A stretch of DNA of 64,000 nt from Oscillospiraceae bacterium (GCA_020025535.1 JAHHRY010000001.1:124001-188000), one strand, 5' to 3'. Positions 52,604 to 61,674 are shown, counted from the first letter of the stretch. Numbers and translations: made by a program. The notes: generated from the letters alone by a model not told the origin.

Positions 52604-53776
52604 CTAATTAAATGCAGACAGATCAAATGTAATGACAGTATAATATTTTCCGCCTGTCAAATTATTCAGCGCCGTTTCCAGTGCAGACTGTATGGATTTC
52701 TCCTGCCCACGCAGTTCCATGGGCAGAACCACATCAAAAATCAGGTTCGTATGGCCCTCTCCCGGCACCATTCGGAAATCATGAATGGCCAGGCGCTCAT
52801 CTTTCACCTTGAGGATCGCCGTCACCAGCTGACGCATCCGATCAAGCTCAGGGTTATCGGTGACCACCGGGTCATAGTGAATCACCAGATGAACTCCATA
52901 GTTCTCCAGACAGTTTCTTTCCATATCGTCAATCAGCTCATGGCAGACCAAAGCATCTTCGTCCTTGTCCATTTCCACATGGAGGCTGGCAAAACGCTGT
53001 CCCGGGCCGTAATCATGGACCATCAGGTCGTGATAGCCCAGAACCTTCGGGCAGCTGCCTATATAAGTCACGATCAGACGCTTCAATTCCGGGTCCGTAG
53101 CCTCACCAAGCAAGGGGGAAATCGTCTCTTTTGCCAGATTGATGCCGCTGCAGAGGATAAAGACCGCCACCGCAAGACCCATAAAGCCATCGATCTGCCA
53201 AGAGGTAAAATACTCTGCCAAAGCCGCTGCCAGTACGGCAACGGTAGAAATCACATCGTTACGGCTATCCACAGCCGCAGCTTCCAGCGTAGCGGAATGA
53301 ATCATTTTTGCCAGCTTCCCGTTAAACAGGGAAAGCCACAGTTTTACCAGAATCGAGCCCACCAGAACACCGCCTGTGATCCAGGTAAAAGTCACGGGGG
53401 AAGGATTAAAAATCTTCTCCACCGAAGATTTTCCCAGTTCAAAACCGATAATCAAAATCATCCCTGCAACTGCCAATCCGGACAGATATTCATATCTGGC
53501 ATGGCCATAGGGATGGTTTTCATCCGCCGGCAATTCAGCCAGTTTGAAGCCCAGCAGCGTAACAATGGAGCTGCCGGCATCGGATAAATTGTTAAGTGCA
53601 TCGGCTGTAATGGAAACTGAAGCCGCCAGCGTGCCCACCATTAGCTTACCGATTGCCAAAAACAGGTTGCATACAATACCTACCAATCCAGACAATTTGC
53701 CCACAGCCGCACGCACTTTGGTGTCCTGAGGATTCTGTCTGTTTTTTACAAACATACGCAATAAAAGATTCGTCAT
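52604..53776 (-). CDS. Cation diffusion facilitator (CDF) metal exporter
   Basis: The 390-residue protein exports divalent cations such as zinc, iron, manganese or cobalt by proton exchange. Six helices are predicted, with the metal-site motif DALNNLSDAGSS in the second helix, a second site (SRNDVIST) in the fifth, and HPYGHARYEY between them, as in the MMT1/FieF group. The C-terminal cytoplasmic domain (about 215-310) is present, and there is a further tail of about 70 residues beyond it. ATG 53776 follows GGAGG by eight bases. Which metal it carries is not decidable here. Confidence 0.92.
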   Translation of the reverse strand: MTNLLLRMFVKNRQNPQDTKVRAAVGKLSGLVGIVCNLFLAIGKLMVGTLAASVSITADALNNLSDAGSSIVTLLGFKLAELPADENHPYGHARYEYLSGLAVAGMILIIGFELGKSSVEKIFNPSPVTFTWITGGVLVGSILVKLWLSLFNGKLAKMIHSATLEAAAVDSRNDVISTVAVLAAALAEYFTSWQIDGFMGLAVAVFILCSGINLAKETISPLLGEATDPELKRLIVTYIGSCPKVLGYHDLMVHDYGPGQRFASLHVEMDKDEDALVCHELIDDMERNCLENYGVHLVIHYDPVVTDNPELDRMRQLVTAILKVKDERLAIHDFRMVPGEGHTNLIFDVVLPMELRGQEKSIQSALETALNNLTGGKYYTVITFDLSAFN

Positions 53777-53868
53777 AGCACACACCTCCGGATAGTACCA
53801 TAGAATTCTATTATATGCCCGTACTGAAAAAATGTCCAGTCTTTGCCAGAATTATCTCGTCAGCCGGC

Positions 53869-53898
53869 AAAAAAAGCACTCTAACATAGAGTGCCTTT
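53869..53898 (-). terminator. Terminator of the tRNA-CAU-tRNA-Trp unit
   Basis: On the minus strand GCACTCTA pairs with TAGAGTGC around a 3-nt loop and is followed by T7. Confidence 0.88.
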
Positions 53899-54029
53899 TA
53901 ACAAACATACTGTCTTCAGTTTTTATTTTTAACAGTAACCGCAGCACGTCAAAGGATCGCAGTTACCATGATAATTTCAAAAGAAAAAGTTCGAAAATTT
54001 ACACAAAATGCAAATCATCGAACTTTCTC

Positions 54030-54105
<76 letters not shown>

Positions 54106-54131
54106 ATATCTGAAAGCAAAAGCTGATTAAA

Positions 54132-54208
54132 TGGTGGGCCTTCAGGGATTCGAACCCGGGACGATCCGGTTATGAGCCGGAGGCTCTAACCAACTGAGCT
54201 AAAGGCCC
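54132..54208 (-). tRNA. tRNA with anticodon CAU, probably tRNA-Ile2 (lysidine substrate)
   Basis: The acceptor stem GGGCCTT pairs with AAGGCCC, the anticodon loop CTCATAA gives CAU, and CCA is encoded. C4-G69 and C5-G68 in the acceptor stem, positive determinants for TilS known from other species, are present, and the body resembles Bacillus tRNA-Ile2. Elongator tRNA-Met remains possible. It is not initiator tRNA because the acceptor starts with a G-C pair and the anticodon stem lacks the three G-C pairs. Confidence 0.85.
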
Positions 54209-54244
54209 ATAAGTCACAGGTGCTCTTTGCACCACGCAGGGCAA

Positions 54245-54273
54245 ATTATAACATTTTTGCGTGACTCTGTCAA
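54245..54273 (-). promoter_or_regulatory. Consensus promoter of the tRNA-CAU-tRNA-Trp unit
   Basis: On the minus strand TTGACA (54268-54273) and TATAAT (54245-54250) are 17 bp apart. Confidence 0.92.
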
Positions 54274-54291
54274 GATATTTTTTGCTTTCCT

Positions 54292-54322
54292 GAAAAAAGC
54301 CGCACATCTTCCGATGTGCGGC
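54292..54322 (-). terminator. Terminator of the exonuclease gene
   Basis: GCCGCACATC pairs with GATGTGCGGC around TTCC and is followed by T6 on the minus strand, just past the stop codon. Confidence 0.92.
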
Positions 54323-54327
54323 AGTCA

Positions 54328-55311
54328 TTAGTCTTTTCTGTCTTCTGCTGGCAGTCTGCGATGACGGCGGTGAGGAGAGCGCTGCTCCTGAGGGTCCGCC
54401 TTTTCGGCTCTGCGTGCGTAAGCCGAAGCCGCTTCCGATGTAGCTTCATAAGTCAGGCGGCTGACACGAACGGTTCCGTCCGGCTGATCCGAAAGCCGCA
54501 CCCGAATTAAAAATTTACCGTGTTCCGGGCAGGTAGCCAGATCCATATACCGGTGTCCCGGCTGAGCAAACCAGCGGGAACCCAGCATCTGGCGTCCACA
54601 GATGGGGCATTGGTTCTCAGCACCCGACATTGCTCCCAGCGCAGCTCTCTTGTCTGCGTAATCGTAAAACACCTTCCGGCTGATGCAGCCGGGAAGCTCC
54701 GCACCGTGAAAGCCATTTTCATGTTCTTTCACAGCCTCGTCGTATTCCCTTGCTCCCCGCTTCAAATCCAGCATGGCACAAATCAATGCCGTATGGTAAG
54801 CATCTCCCAGTGCGTCATGGGTCGGGCGGGTCTGCTCGATGTGGAACAGTTCCATTGCCGTCTTCAGCGCCTTCTGGGAACTGGAGCCATCGGTCTGGGC
54901 GTTGAATATCATCTGGGCATTGTACCATTTTTCCGTCCAGCCGTCTTCGATGCCGAACAGCTGCAGGTTTTCCCGGAGAATACCAATATCATCAAAGCCC
55001 CAGGTCAAAAACACAATATCCTCGCCGCACCAGGCACGGAACTGCTCCATTGCTTCCGGAAAAGGAATGCCCTCGTCCCGCAGCCGGCTTTCCTTGATGC
55101 CTGTCAGCTTGCTGACACGGCGGTTCAGCCTCCGGAAATACTTTGGCCTGACCATGACCTGAAACTCATCCGTCACCATTTGTTCTTCCGTCACACGGAC
55201 GGCACCGATCTGAATGATCTCACCCCGGATATGCACCGGCAGCACCTTCTTGGAAGAAGGCGAACCCGGCCAGGGCTGGTTCCATTCCATATCCAATACA
55301 ATATAGTTCAT
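54328..55311 (-). CDS. DEDDh 3'-5' exonuclease with C-terminal zinc-ribbon-like segment
   Basis: The 327-residue protein has a DnaQ/RNase T-like exonuclease domain (about 1-185): the first acidic pair is in IVLDMEWN, a further aspartate in TWGFDDIG, and the catalytic H-D pair in THDALGDAYHT. The C-terminal part has CPICGRQ and TCPEHGK cysteines like a zinc ribbon, and ends in a basic tail. It probably trims RNA or DNA 3' ends (KapD-like). ATG 55311 with GAGG upstream is preferred over an earlier in-frame TTG. It is divergent from rluA and has its own terminator. Confidence 0.86.
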   Translation of the reverse strand: MNYIVLDMEWNQPWPGSPSSKKVLPVHIRGEIIQIGAVRVTEEQMVTDEFQVMVRPKYFRRLNRRVSKLTGIKESRLRDEGIPFPEAMEQFRAWCGEDIVFLTWGFDDIGILRENLQLFGIEDGWTEKWYNAQMIFNAQTDGSSSQKALKTAMELFHIEQTRPTHDALGDAYHTALICAMLDLKRGAREYDEAVKEHENGFHGAELPGCISRKVFYDYADKRAALGAMSGAENQCPICGRQMLGSRWFAQPGHRYMDLATCPEHGKFLIRVRLSDQPDGTVRVSRLTYEATSEAASAYARRAEKADPQEQRSPHRRHRRLPAEDRKD

Positions 55312-55414
55312 CAAAAGTATCCTCGGTTTCTTTTCCTTTGGGTTATTGTATCACATCCGAACCGCTTCTGTAAACAGCAAGTTAGAAGAATCTCGTTTTT
55401 CTCCCATTTGCCGC

Positions 55415-55442
55415 TTGAGCTGCGGACAAATCATGATATAAT
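55415..55442 (+). promoter_or_regulatory. Promoter of the rluA-like gene
   Basis: TTGAGC (55415-55420) and TATAAT (55437-55442) are 16 bp apart, 26 bases before the start codon. Confidence 0.78.
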
Positions 55443-55468
55443 AATAGAAAAATGTTTGGGAGAAATCT

Positions 55469-56056
55469 ATGGAAATTTGCTATCACGACAAGAACATTGC
55501 CGTCTGTGTCAAGCCCGTGGGGCTTGACTCCGAAGTCGGCGTGCCTGCCTGCCTGCAGGAGGCCCTCGGAGGCACATTCTACCCGATTCACCGCTTGGAC
55601 CAAAACGTAGGAGGGGTAATGGTTTTTGCCCGCACCAAGGATGCTGCCGCTGCGTTTTCCAAAGCCGTACAGGAAGGTTCCATGGTAAAAGAATATGTTG
55701 CCCAGGTTCACGGCACGCCTCCGGAAGAGGGAGACTGGGAAGATCTTCTCTGGAAAGACAGCAGCAAAAACAAAGTATTTGTGGTAAAAAGAGAGCGCAA
55801 AGGCGTAAAAAAAGCCCGTCTGGAATTTAAGCGTCTTGCCGCCGGTGAAACCTCTCTGGTGCGGATCCGGCTCCATACCGGACGCAGCCACCAGATTCGG
55901 GTGCAGTTTGCCAGCCGGGGATTTCCTCTGGTGGGCGATCACAAATACGGTGCCAGAGATGCAGCGGATGCACCCATGCTTTTCTCCTGCTGTATCACCT
56001 TCCCCTATCACGGCTCCCCGCAAAGCTTCTCCCGACTCCCGGAATGGGCAGAATAA
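55469..56056 (+). CDS. RluA-family pseudouridine synthase
   Basis: This 195-residue enzyme isomerises uridine to pseudouridine in rRNA or tRNA. The catalytic aspartate lies in HRLDQNVGG, and other family segments (TGRSHQIRVQFASRGFPLVGDHKYG) follow. At 195 residues it is a compact catalytic domain without the S4 domain of RluD-type enzymes, like TruC/RluA. GGGAG precedes ATG 55469. It is a single-gene unit, and its target uridine is unknown. Confidence 0.92.
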   Translation: MEICYHDKNIAVCVKPVGLDSEVGVPACLQEALGGTFYPIHRLDQNVGGVMVFARTKDAAAAFSKAVQEGSMVKEYVAQVHGTPPEEGDWEDLLWKDSSKNKVFVVKRERKGVKKARLEFKRLAAGETSLVRIRLHTGRSHQIRVQFASRGFPLVGDHKYGARDAADAPMLFSCCITFPYHGSPQSFSRLPEWAE

Positions 56057-56062
56057 AATCAA

Positions 56063-56096
56063 ACGCAGTCCGTAACGGTTACGGACTGCGTTTTTT
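56063..56096 (+). terminator. Terminator of the rluA-like gene
   Basis: CGCAGTCCGTA pairs with TACGGACTGCG and is followed by TTTTTT. It also lies next to the end of the convergent DUF3786 gene. Confidence 0.92.
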
Positions 56097-56097
56097 C

Positions 56098-56706
56098 TTA
56101 CATATAGCTCTTGATGGTGGAAATCAGAATATCACCGGCAACCACCCGGTCCTCTGCCGCAAAGCCTTCGGCAAAATTATCCGAGTACAGCACCTGCGTG
56201 TTGGGGGGGAACTCCTCGTCGCCCTCCCATACCAGAATCTGCATCCGGTAACCGCCGATCAGCTCAAACAGATAGCCGGCATCGCCATGTTTTACCGGAA
56301 CGGCACCCATTTTCTCGGCAGCTTCCCGGAACTTTGCCACACGCGTACCGAAGGTAAAGGCTGCACGGGTCAGTACCCGGCCGGTATAGGGCTTGATGTA
56401 CAGCTCGCCCCAGGGCATTTCCCGGAAGGTCTTCCATTCCCCTGCCCAGGGCATCTGCTTGCCTTCCAGCAGATAGCGCAGCAGGAAGGTCTGGGTGGGA
56501 AGCGGCGGCAGCTTGCCGCCATCCACGGCACGGATGGCATAATCCGGGTAGGCAATGGCGAATTCCCTGCCCAGCAAGTTTACATAAAATTCTTTTCCGT
56601 CCCATTTGCAATCGGTCCGCTTTGCTGCTTCCTCTGCATCCAGCTGACGGAACAGGTTCTCATAGTAGGCAAAAGGTACTTCTTCTTTGTGGTTTTCTAC
56701 TTGCAT
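56098..56706 (-). CDS. DUF3786 protein, acs operon distal copy
   Basis: This 202-residue soluble protein matches DUF3786, a family of unknown function seen in anaerobes. Visible marks are the YVNLLGREFAI segment, LLRYLLEGKQMPWAGEWKTF, and the C-terminal GDAGYLFELIGG followed by LVWEGDEEFPPN. ATG 56706 lies one base after the stop of the RACo-like gene, and GGAG lies within that gene's last codons, so the two are coupled. It is the most distal gene of the acs operon. A second DUF3786 gene lies before acsB. A role in corrinoid or cluster maturation is a guess from context. Confidence 0.82.
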   Translation of the reverse strand: MQVENHKEEVPFAYYENLFRQLDAEEAAKRTDCKWDGKEFYVNLLGREFAIAYPDYAIRAVDGGKLPPLPTQTFLLRYLLEGKQMPWAGEWKTFREMPWGELYIKPYTGRVLTRAAFTFGTRVAKFREAAEKMGAVPVKHGDAGYLFELIGGYRMQILVWEGDEEFPPNTQVLYSDNFAEGFAAEDRVVAGDILISTIKSYM

Positions 56707-56707
56707 A

Positions 56708-58633
56708 TTACATCTCCTGAATGCTGTGAGGGAACAGCGAATAATCAGTGTGAGGCAGGAAACAGGCCGCCACAAACGCATCCATATAGCCGGGATAGGT
56801 GGACAGCTCCAGATATGTCATATTGGTGCCCACCTCGGCGCACTTTTCGTTGGCCTCATCGCTGAGCACCATGGCGTAGGCACCGGTAAGAGAGGAGTTG
56901 CCGATATAGCTGTACTTTTCCAGCTCCACATCGGGCAGCATACCAATATTGACTGCATTCTTCATATTGATGCCGGAACCGATACCGCCGGCCACATACA
57001 CATGGTCGATCATCTCCACCGTCATATCCACGCTCTTCAGCAGTGTGTCAATGGCGGAGAAAATTGCACCCTTGGCCCGGATGAAGTTATCAATATCCAC
57101 TTCGTTGATGACGATTTCACGGCCGGTTTCGGACTCTTCGGGCTTCACCAGAACGAAACGGCCCATGCCGTGCTCATCCCGCTTTACCCGCTCGCCCTCC
57201 CGGACGAACAGGCCCTTGGCATTGACGATTCCGCAGCGGAACAGCTCGGAAATAATATCGATGATACCGCTGCCGCAGATACCCACGGCTTTCTGGCCGG
57301 CATCGCCAACAATGGTCAGCGTGGGGTTCATGGTGTCCTTGTCCAGCACGCAGGCTTCAATGGCACCGTCGGTAGCACGCATACCGCAGGAAATATCGCC
57401 GCCCTCGAAGGCGGGGCCTGCGGAACAGGCGCAGCTCATAAGGAAATCCCGGTTTCCGAATACAATTTCGCCATTGGTTCCCAGGTCGATGAACAAGCTC
57501 ATTTCGTCCTTGTCCCAGATGCCGGAAGCCAGTGTACCGGCGGTAATATCACCGCCCACATACGAACCGATATTCGGTGCAATCAGCACAGGTGCCAGCG
57601 GGTTTGCAGGCAGCTTCAGATCCCCTGCCAGCATTCCGTCCCAGCCAAAGAAGCTGGGAATATAAGGCTCCATACGGACGCTTTCCGCATCCACGCCCAC
57701 CAGAAGGTGGTTCATGGTGGTGTTTGCCGCCACGCACATACGCAAAATGCTTCTGGCAGAGATCTTTGCGGTTTTGCACAGGCTGGCAATCACGGGAACC
57801 AGGGTGTCCTTCACAATGGCATCCTGCAGTTTCTTCTTTCCGCCGTTCTTCCCCTGCTCAATGATACGGTTGATGACATCGGCGCCGTAACGGATCTGAC
57901 CGTTACCGGAGGAACCTTTTGCCAGGATCTTGCCGCTGGTCAGATCTACCAGCACCATCGTCACGGTAGTCGTGCCGATATCAATGGCGCAGCCCACGAT
58001 GGCGGTATCGGAAGGCTCGCAGATTTCCATGCAGCGGAAGGTATTTTCCTTCAGCTCGCCCTTGACGGTCACATGGAAATGGTTCTCCCGAAGCGTAGAA
58101 GCCATCTTCGTCATCACGCAGAAAGGAATCTCCACCTTTTCCACACCCATTTCGTTCTGAATCGCCCAGGAAAGGCGTTCGTTATCGGGCATGGTATCAT
58201 CCAGTGTAGGCTCGTCCATGGTCAGCGTCACGGCGCGGAAACGGTTTTCAAAACAGATGCCGCTTTTCTGCAGATTCTCCTGTGCCTCTTCAAAGATAGC
58301 AACTTCCTTGGGGCTGCTGAGATCCGCCGTCTTCATTCGGGACTGATAGGCCGAGGCAATGTCCGGTACGAACACCGTAACATCCTCAATCACCTTACAG
58401 TTACAGGACAGACGCCAGCCGGCTTCATATTCTTCATCGGAAATATGGCGGCTCTTGATGGATTCAATCTGACCTTCTACCAACTTGACCCGACACTTGC
58501 CGCAGGAGCCGTTGCCGGAACAGGGTGCGTCGATTGCCACATTGGAGCGGCGTGCCAGTTCCAGCAGGTTGTCGCCTGCATTACATTCTGCTACAACAGG
58601 GGCTGCACCTTCGATTTGGAATGTTACTTTCAT
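56708..58633 (-). CDS. RACo-like corrinoid activase: [2Fe-2S] ferredoxin plus ASKHA ATPase
   Basis: RACo reductively reactivates the corrinoid iron-sulfur protein when its cobalt has oxidised to Co(II). The 641-residue protein starts with a plant-type [2Fe-2S] domain with cysteines 38, 44, 47 and 77, a linker and middle domain (about 90-200), then an actin-like ASKHA ATPase (about 205-640) with DIGTTTVTM and DLGTNGEI phosphate loops. The length and order fit RACo/AcsV and the DUF4445 family. Related activators serve O-demethylases (RamA uses 4Fe-4S), but the acs context supports RACo. The start has GAACTCC-type spacing with GGA upstream. Confidence 0.9.
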   Translation of the reverse strand: MKVTFQIEGAAPVVAECNAGDNLLELARRSNVAIDAPCSGNGSCGKCRVKLVEGQIESIKSRHISDEEYEAGWRLSCNCKVIEDVTVFVPDIASAYQSRMKTADLSSPKEVAIFEEAQENLQKSGICFENRFRAVTLTMDEPTLDDTMPDNERLSWAIQNEMGVEKVEIPFCVMTKMASTLRENHFHVTVKGELKENTFRCMEICEPSDTAIVGCAIDIGTTTVTMVLVDLTSGKILAKGSSGNGQIRYGADVINRIIEQGKNGGKKKLQDAIVKDTLVPVIASLCKTAKISARSILRMCVAANTTMNHLLVGVDAESVRMEPYIPSFFGWDGMLAGDLKLPANPLAPVLIAPNIGSYVGGDITAGTLASGIWDKDEMSLFIDLGTNGEIVFGNRDFLMSCACSAGPAFEGGDISCGMRATDGAIEACVLDKDTMNPTLTIVGDAGQKAVGICGSGIIDIISELFRCGIVNAKGLFVREGERVKRDEHGMGRFVLVKPEESETGREIVINEVDIDNFIRAKGAIFSAIDTLLKSVDMTVEMIDHVYVAGGIGSGINMKNAVNIGMLPDVELEKYSYIGNSSLTGAYAMVLSDEANEKCAEVGTNMTYLELSTYPGYMDAFVAACFLPHTDYSLFPHSIQEM

Positions 58634-58730
58634 AATCAGGAGTTCCTTTCAATCAGAGTAATCATGAATTCTCAAAAATAAATATTGTAAATTCCTATTT
58701 ACTTTTTAGGATTCACCATTACAGGACTGT

Positions 58731-58757
58731 CGGATGCGGCGGTCAACGCCGCATCCG
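58731..58757 (-). repeat. Inverted repeat between acsB and the RACo-like gene
   Basis: CGGATGCGGCG pairs with CGCCGCATCCG around GTCAA. There is no T-tract on the minus strand, so it is more likely an mRNA-stabilising or processing hairpin than a terminator. Confidence 0.65.
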
Positions 58758-58785
58758 ATTGTCTTATTTCCGTTAAGCGTTTCGC

Positions 58786-60912
58786 TTACATCAGAGGCTC
58801 CAGACCCAGAACCGGATGGTTCTTCTCGGTCAGCCAGTTCAGCAGCTCTTCGCAGTCGGTGGTAACGGTTTCGTCGGCCACCATATCCACGAAGTTATCG
58901 ATGCCGTACATTTCCTTGGCAGTCTTGTTCAGGCGCTCGCCCACATCGTCCTTCAGTTCCTTGGGCATCCAGACGATACGCTCGATACCGCCTTCGGCAG
59001 CAATGAACTTCTTGGAGGAGATGAAGTGACGGCCATGGCCCATATAGCCGGGAGTCTGGACACCGCCGCCGGTACAGGATGCCAGCTCGCCGAAGGTCAT
59101 GCCTGCGGGGGTCATGCCGCTGTACTCACGGTTGACGATGATAAAGCCGTTGCTCATAGGCTCAATACCGCAGATACACTCGAAGCAGCCGCAGGAAGTC
59201 ATGGGATCCTCCAGGATGGAGTACAGAGTGACATTCTCTACAGCACCGTGGGTAGCTTCTGCAACGGTCTTGTTGACGGACTCAAAGCGGCCGGTACGCT
59301 CATCCAGGCAGCCTTCCTTGAAGATGGGCTGGCAGGGGCCGTTGGGGTTCAGCTCGTTGGTAGCCTTTGCATCCAGCCAGGACACGGCACCGCACAGACC
59401 CAGACGCTCGGGAGTAACCACGCAGCAATGAGCAGGTGCAAAGGACTGGCACAGGATACAGGTGTAGAAGCGGTCAACGGCTTCGTCGGTCATGGATGCC
59501 AGACGGTCATCACGCTGGTTGTAACGGGGAATTGCCATTTCGTCACGGAACTTGCCGGCTTCTGCGGCATCGGTGATCAGCGTGATCTGGCACTTGTCAA
59601 CGACGGCGTCAAACTCGTTCATAATCATTACGTACAGAACTTCAGCGAAGTCCTTCAGGCGCAGGCCGGCCTCGTATGCAGCATTGCTGACACGGACACG
59701 AACCTGGTTACGCTGACCGGTGTGCATGACACCTTCCATGTAGTTGAACCAGGAGTGGAACTTACGCTCGATAACGGACTCAAAGTCCACCTGCATCTTC
59801 TTGCCGGCAACCTCTACATAGGTAGCCAGAGCCAGTTCCTTGGCCTCGTCCATGTCGGGTCCGATGATGTTGATCTTGTGATCCTCGATCTCGTTCAGAT
59901 CACGCATGACAACCAGCTCGGCAGTGGGGTTCTTGCCGGAGTAGAACTCGCAGTGCATATCGGCCTTACGGATGATTTCGCCTTCAAATGCGGCAGCGAA
60001 TGCAACAGGAATCGGCAGTTCCGTGGTCTTGATCTTGATCTCACGCAGCTCCAGAGACTTCTTGACAGTCTCTGCGTGATCGCAGACAGACTCCAGAGCA
60101 CCGGGAACCTGATTCTCGCCCAGGTCGATGTCCACGACCACGGGGAAGCCCAGTGCGATTGCGCCTGCACCGGCGGACACCACGACGGAATCGATGGCAC
60201 CGAAGGTGTTTACGAATGCGGGCACTCTGTTCTTGGTGTAGTCCAGCAGATCAGCCAGCTTACCGGGCTGGATATTGCCGAAGATCAGAGCGGCACGGAT
60301 AGCAACGGTAACAACATGGATGACGGAGGTGACATCGTGGCCCAGAGGCACGACACGGTACTCAAGACCAATCTTCACGCCGCCCTCGGCGCACTGTTCA
60401 ATGACGTCGCCGATCAGGAAAGACATAATGCCCTTGGACTGGTAATCCTTGACAACCTTGACTACGTCGGCGGCATTGTCAGCCTTGCCCAGAATAACGG
60501 CAACGCCGGGGATATCGCCGGTAACCAAGGGAACACCCAGGCTGCGGATGACGGGGTCGGGAACGAAACCAATGCCGGAGTCATTCTCATAGGGCTTTGC
60601 GCCATCGACATACTTCAGGCCTTCGATGATTTCAGCACCCACGGCGGTAGCGAGGCCGGCATTCAGTGCCTGACCCAGATCCTCCTGATTGGTAATCAGG
60701 CTCTTCAGCACACCGACACAGGCAGGCAGATCACCCAAGGTCTTTACTTTCACACCGGTGGCTGCATAGATTGTAGGGAAATAGTATGCAGTATCGGGGA
60801 AGGCAATTTCTTTGTCAGCACCGTACTTGGCGATGGCATCATTGACGGCACCTTCCGTCAGGCCGGCCACGGCATTGGAGCCACCATAGATCAAATCGGT
60901 TAATACGCTCAT
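58786..60912 (-). CDS. acsB: Acetyl-CoA synthase (CODH/ACS complex, ACS subunit)
   Basis: AcsB joins a methyl group from the corrinoid protein, CO, and CoA to acetyl-CoA at the nickel-containing A-cluster. The 708-residue protein has three domains as in Moorella. The A-cluster cysteines 485, 488, 497, 507, 574 and 576 are all present, at a constant offset of 21 from the Moorella positions 506, 509, 518, 528, 595 and 597 that I recall. This is the long bacterial ACS, not the shorter archaeal CdhC. ATG 60912 has GGGAGG upstream; an earlier in-frame start lacks it. The CO dehydrogenase gene acsA is not in the window. Confidence 0.97.
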   Translation of the reverse strand: MSVLTDLIYGGSNAVAGLTEGAVNDAIAKYGADKEIAFPDTAYYFPTIYAATGVKVKTLGDLPACVGVLKSLITNQEDLGQALNAGLATAVGAEIIEGLKYVDGAKPYENDSGIGFVPDPVIRSLGVPLVTGDIPGVAVILGKADNAADVVKVVKDYQSKGIMSFLIGDVIEQCAEGGVKIGLEYRVVPLGHDVTSVIHVVTVAIRAALIFGNIQPGKLADLLDYTKNRVPAFVNTFGAIDSVVVSAGAGAIALGFPVVVDIDLGENQVPGALESVCDHAETVKKSLELREIKIKTTELPIPVAFAAAFEGEIIRKADMHCEFYSGKNPTAELVVMRDLNEIEDHKINIIGPDMDEAKELALATYVEVAGKKMQVDFESVIERKFHSWFNYMEGVMHTGQRNQVRVRVSNAAYEAGLRLKDFAEVLYVMIMNEFDAVVDKCQITLITDAAEAGKFRDEMAIPRYNQRDDRLASMTDEAVDRFYTCILCQSFAPAHCCVVTPERLGLCGAVSWLDAKATNELNPNGPCQPIFKEGCLDERTGRFESVNKTVAEATHGAVENVTLYSILEDPMTSCGCFECICGIEPMSNGFIIVNREYSGMTPAGMTFGELASCTGGGVQTPGYMGHGRHFISSKKFIAAEGGIERIVWMPKELKDDVGERLNKTAKEMYGIDNFVDMVADETVTTDCEELLNWLTEKNHPVLGLEPLM

Positions 60913-60978
60913 GTAAATTCCTCCCAAAAATTAGTAGAAACTAAATTATATCAAGCCCCGAGGGCTGAATAAACAGAT

Positions 60979-61593
60979 TTATTGTGCCATCAGCTGCCGC
61001 AATCGTTCCAGCAGGCATCCGGCAAGATAGTAGACCGTTTCATATCGTACAAACTGCAGGGTGTTTTTATTCCACAGCAGAGTCATGGCAGCGGGAAATT
61101 CCCCGTCCGAAAAGTAGAATTTAAGCAGCATCGGCAGATCCTGAAATACTGGCATCCGGAAACCCAGATCACCGATTGCTTCCCGGGTTCCGCCCAGCAC
61201 CAGACAGGCTCTCTGAAAGCCTTCCGGATCTCTGTCAGCATCCGCAGCCAAAACATCCGCGTTCAGCGCAAGACCGCTTCCGCCCACATATACACCGGGC
61301 AGGCTGGCCACGCAGCAAAATTCGTCCGAGGCGGACGCATTGGGCTTTTTGTCACAAAGCCAGTCAAAAACGCTCAAAGTTTCTCCGAAATTTCCCTCCC
61401 GGCAATGGCAAAAGCCGTCAAAGGAAACGGTAATATGCCCGGTTTTCTTCTCTATACGAAGAGGTTCTCCGAAAAAAGTAACCTCCAGATATTTTTCCGT
61501 ATCCAACACACCGGGACGGTCGGCAAAGCCAGCCGAATCATAGGTGAGGAAGCGTTTTCTTGCCGCTTCCATCATCAGATCATAATTGTTCAT
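60979..61593 (-). CDS. DUF3786 protein, acs operon proximal copy
   Basis: This 204-residue protein resembles the other DUF3786 gene in the C-terminal half: GDLGFRMPVFQDLPMLLKFY, DGEFPAAMTLLW and the closing YLAGCLLERL. The N-terminal half (YLEVTFFGEPLRI) is also family-like. The two copies share little exact identity. The start ATG 61593 lacks a clear ribosome site and lies only 13 bases after a strong terminator hairpin. It precedes acsB by 66 bp. It also carries several cysteines (CHCRE, CC) that might bind metal, but this is speculative. Confidence 0.78.
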   Translation of the reverse strand: MNNYDLMMEAARKRFLTYDSAGFADRPGVLDTEKYLEVTFFGEPLRIEKKTGHITVSFDGFCHCREGNFGETLSVFDWLCDKKPNASASDEFCCVASLPGVYVGGSGLALNADVLAADADRDPEGFQRACLVLGGTREAIGDLGFRMPVFQDLPMLLKFYFSDGEFPAAMTLLWNKNTLQFVRYETVYYLAGCLLERLRQLMAQ

Positions 61594-61605
61594 AATTATA
61601 ATTGC

Positions 61606-61638
61606 AAAAACCGGGAGGGAGGTATCTCCCTCCCGGTT
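61606..61638 (-). terminator. Strong intrinsic terminator inside the acs operon
   Basis: A perfect 13-bp stem (AACCGGGAGGGAG with its complement) and a 4-nt loop is followed by TTTTTGC on the minus strand. It lies between the acsC-acsE fusion gene and the DUF3786 gene, so part of the transcription should stop before acsB, or acsB has its own promoter. Confidence 0.9.
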
Positions 61639-61674
61639 CACATTACGGGAAATGTTCCGTTAATTCCGTACAGA

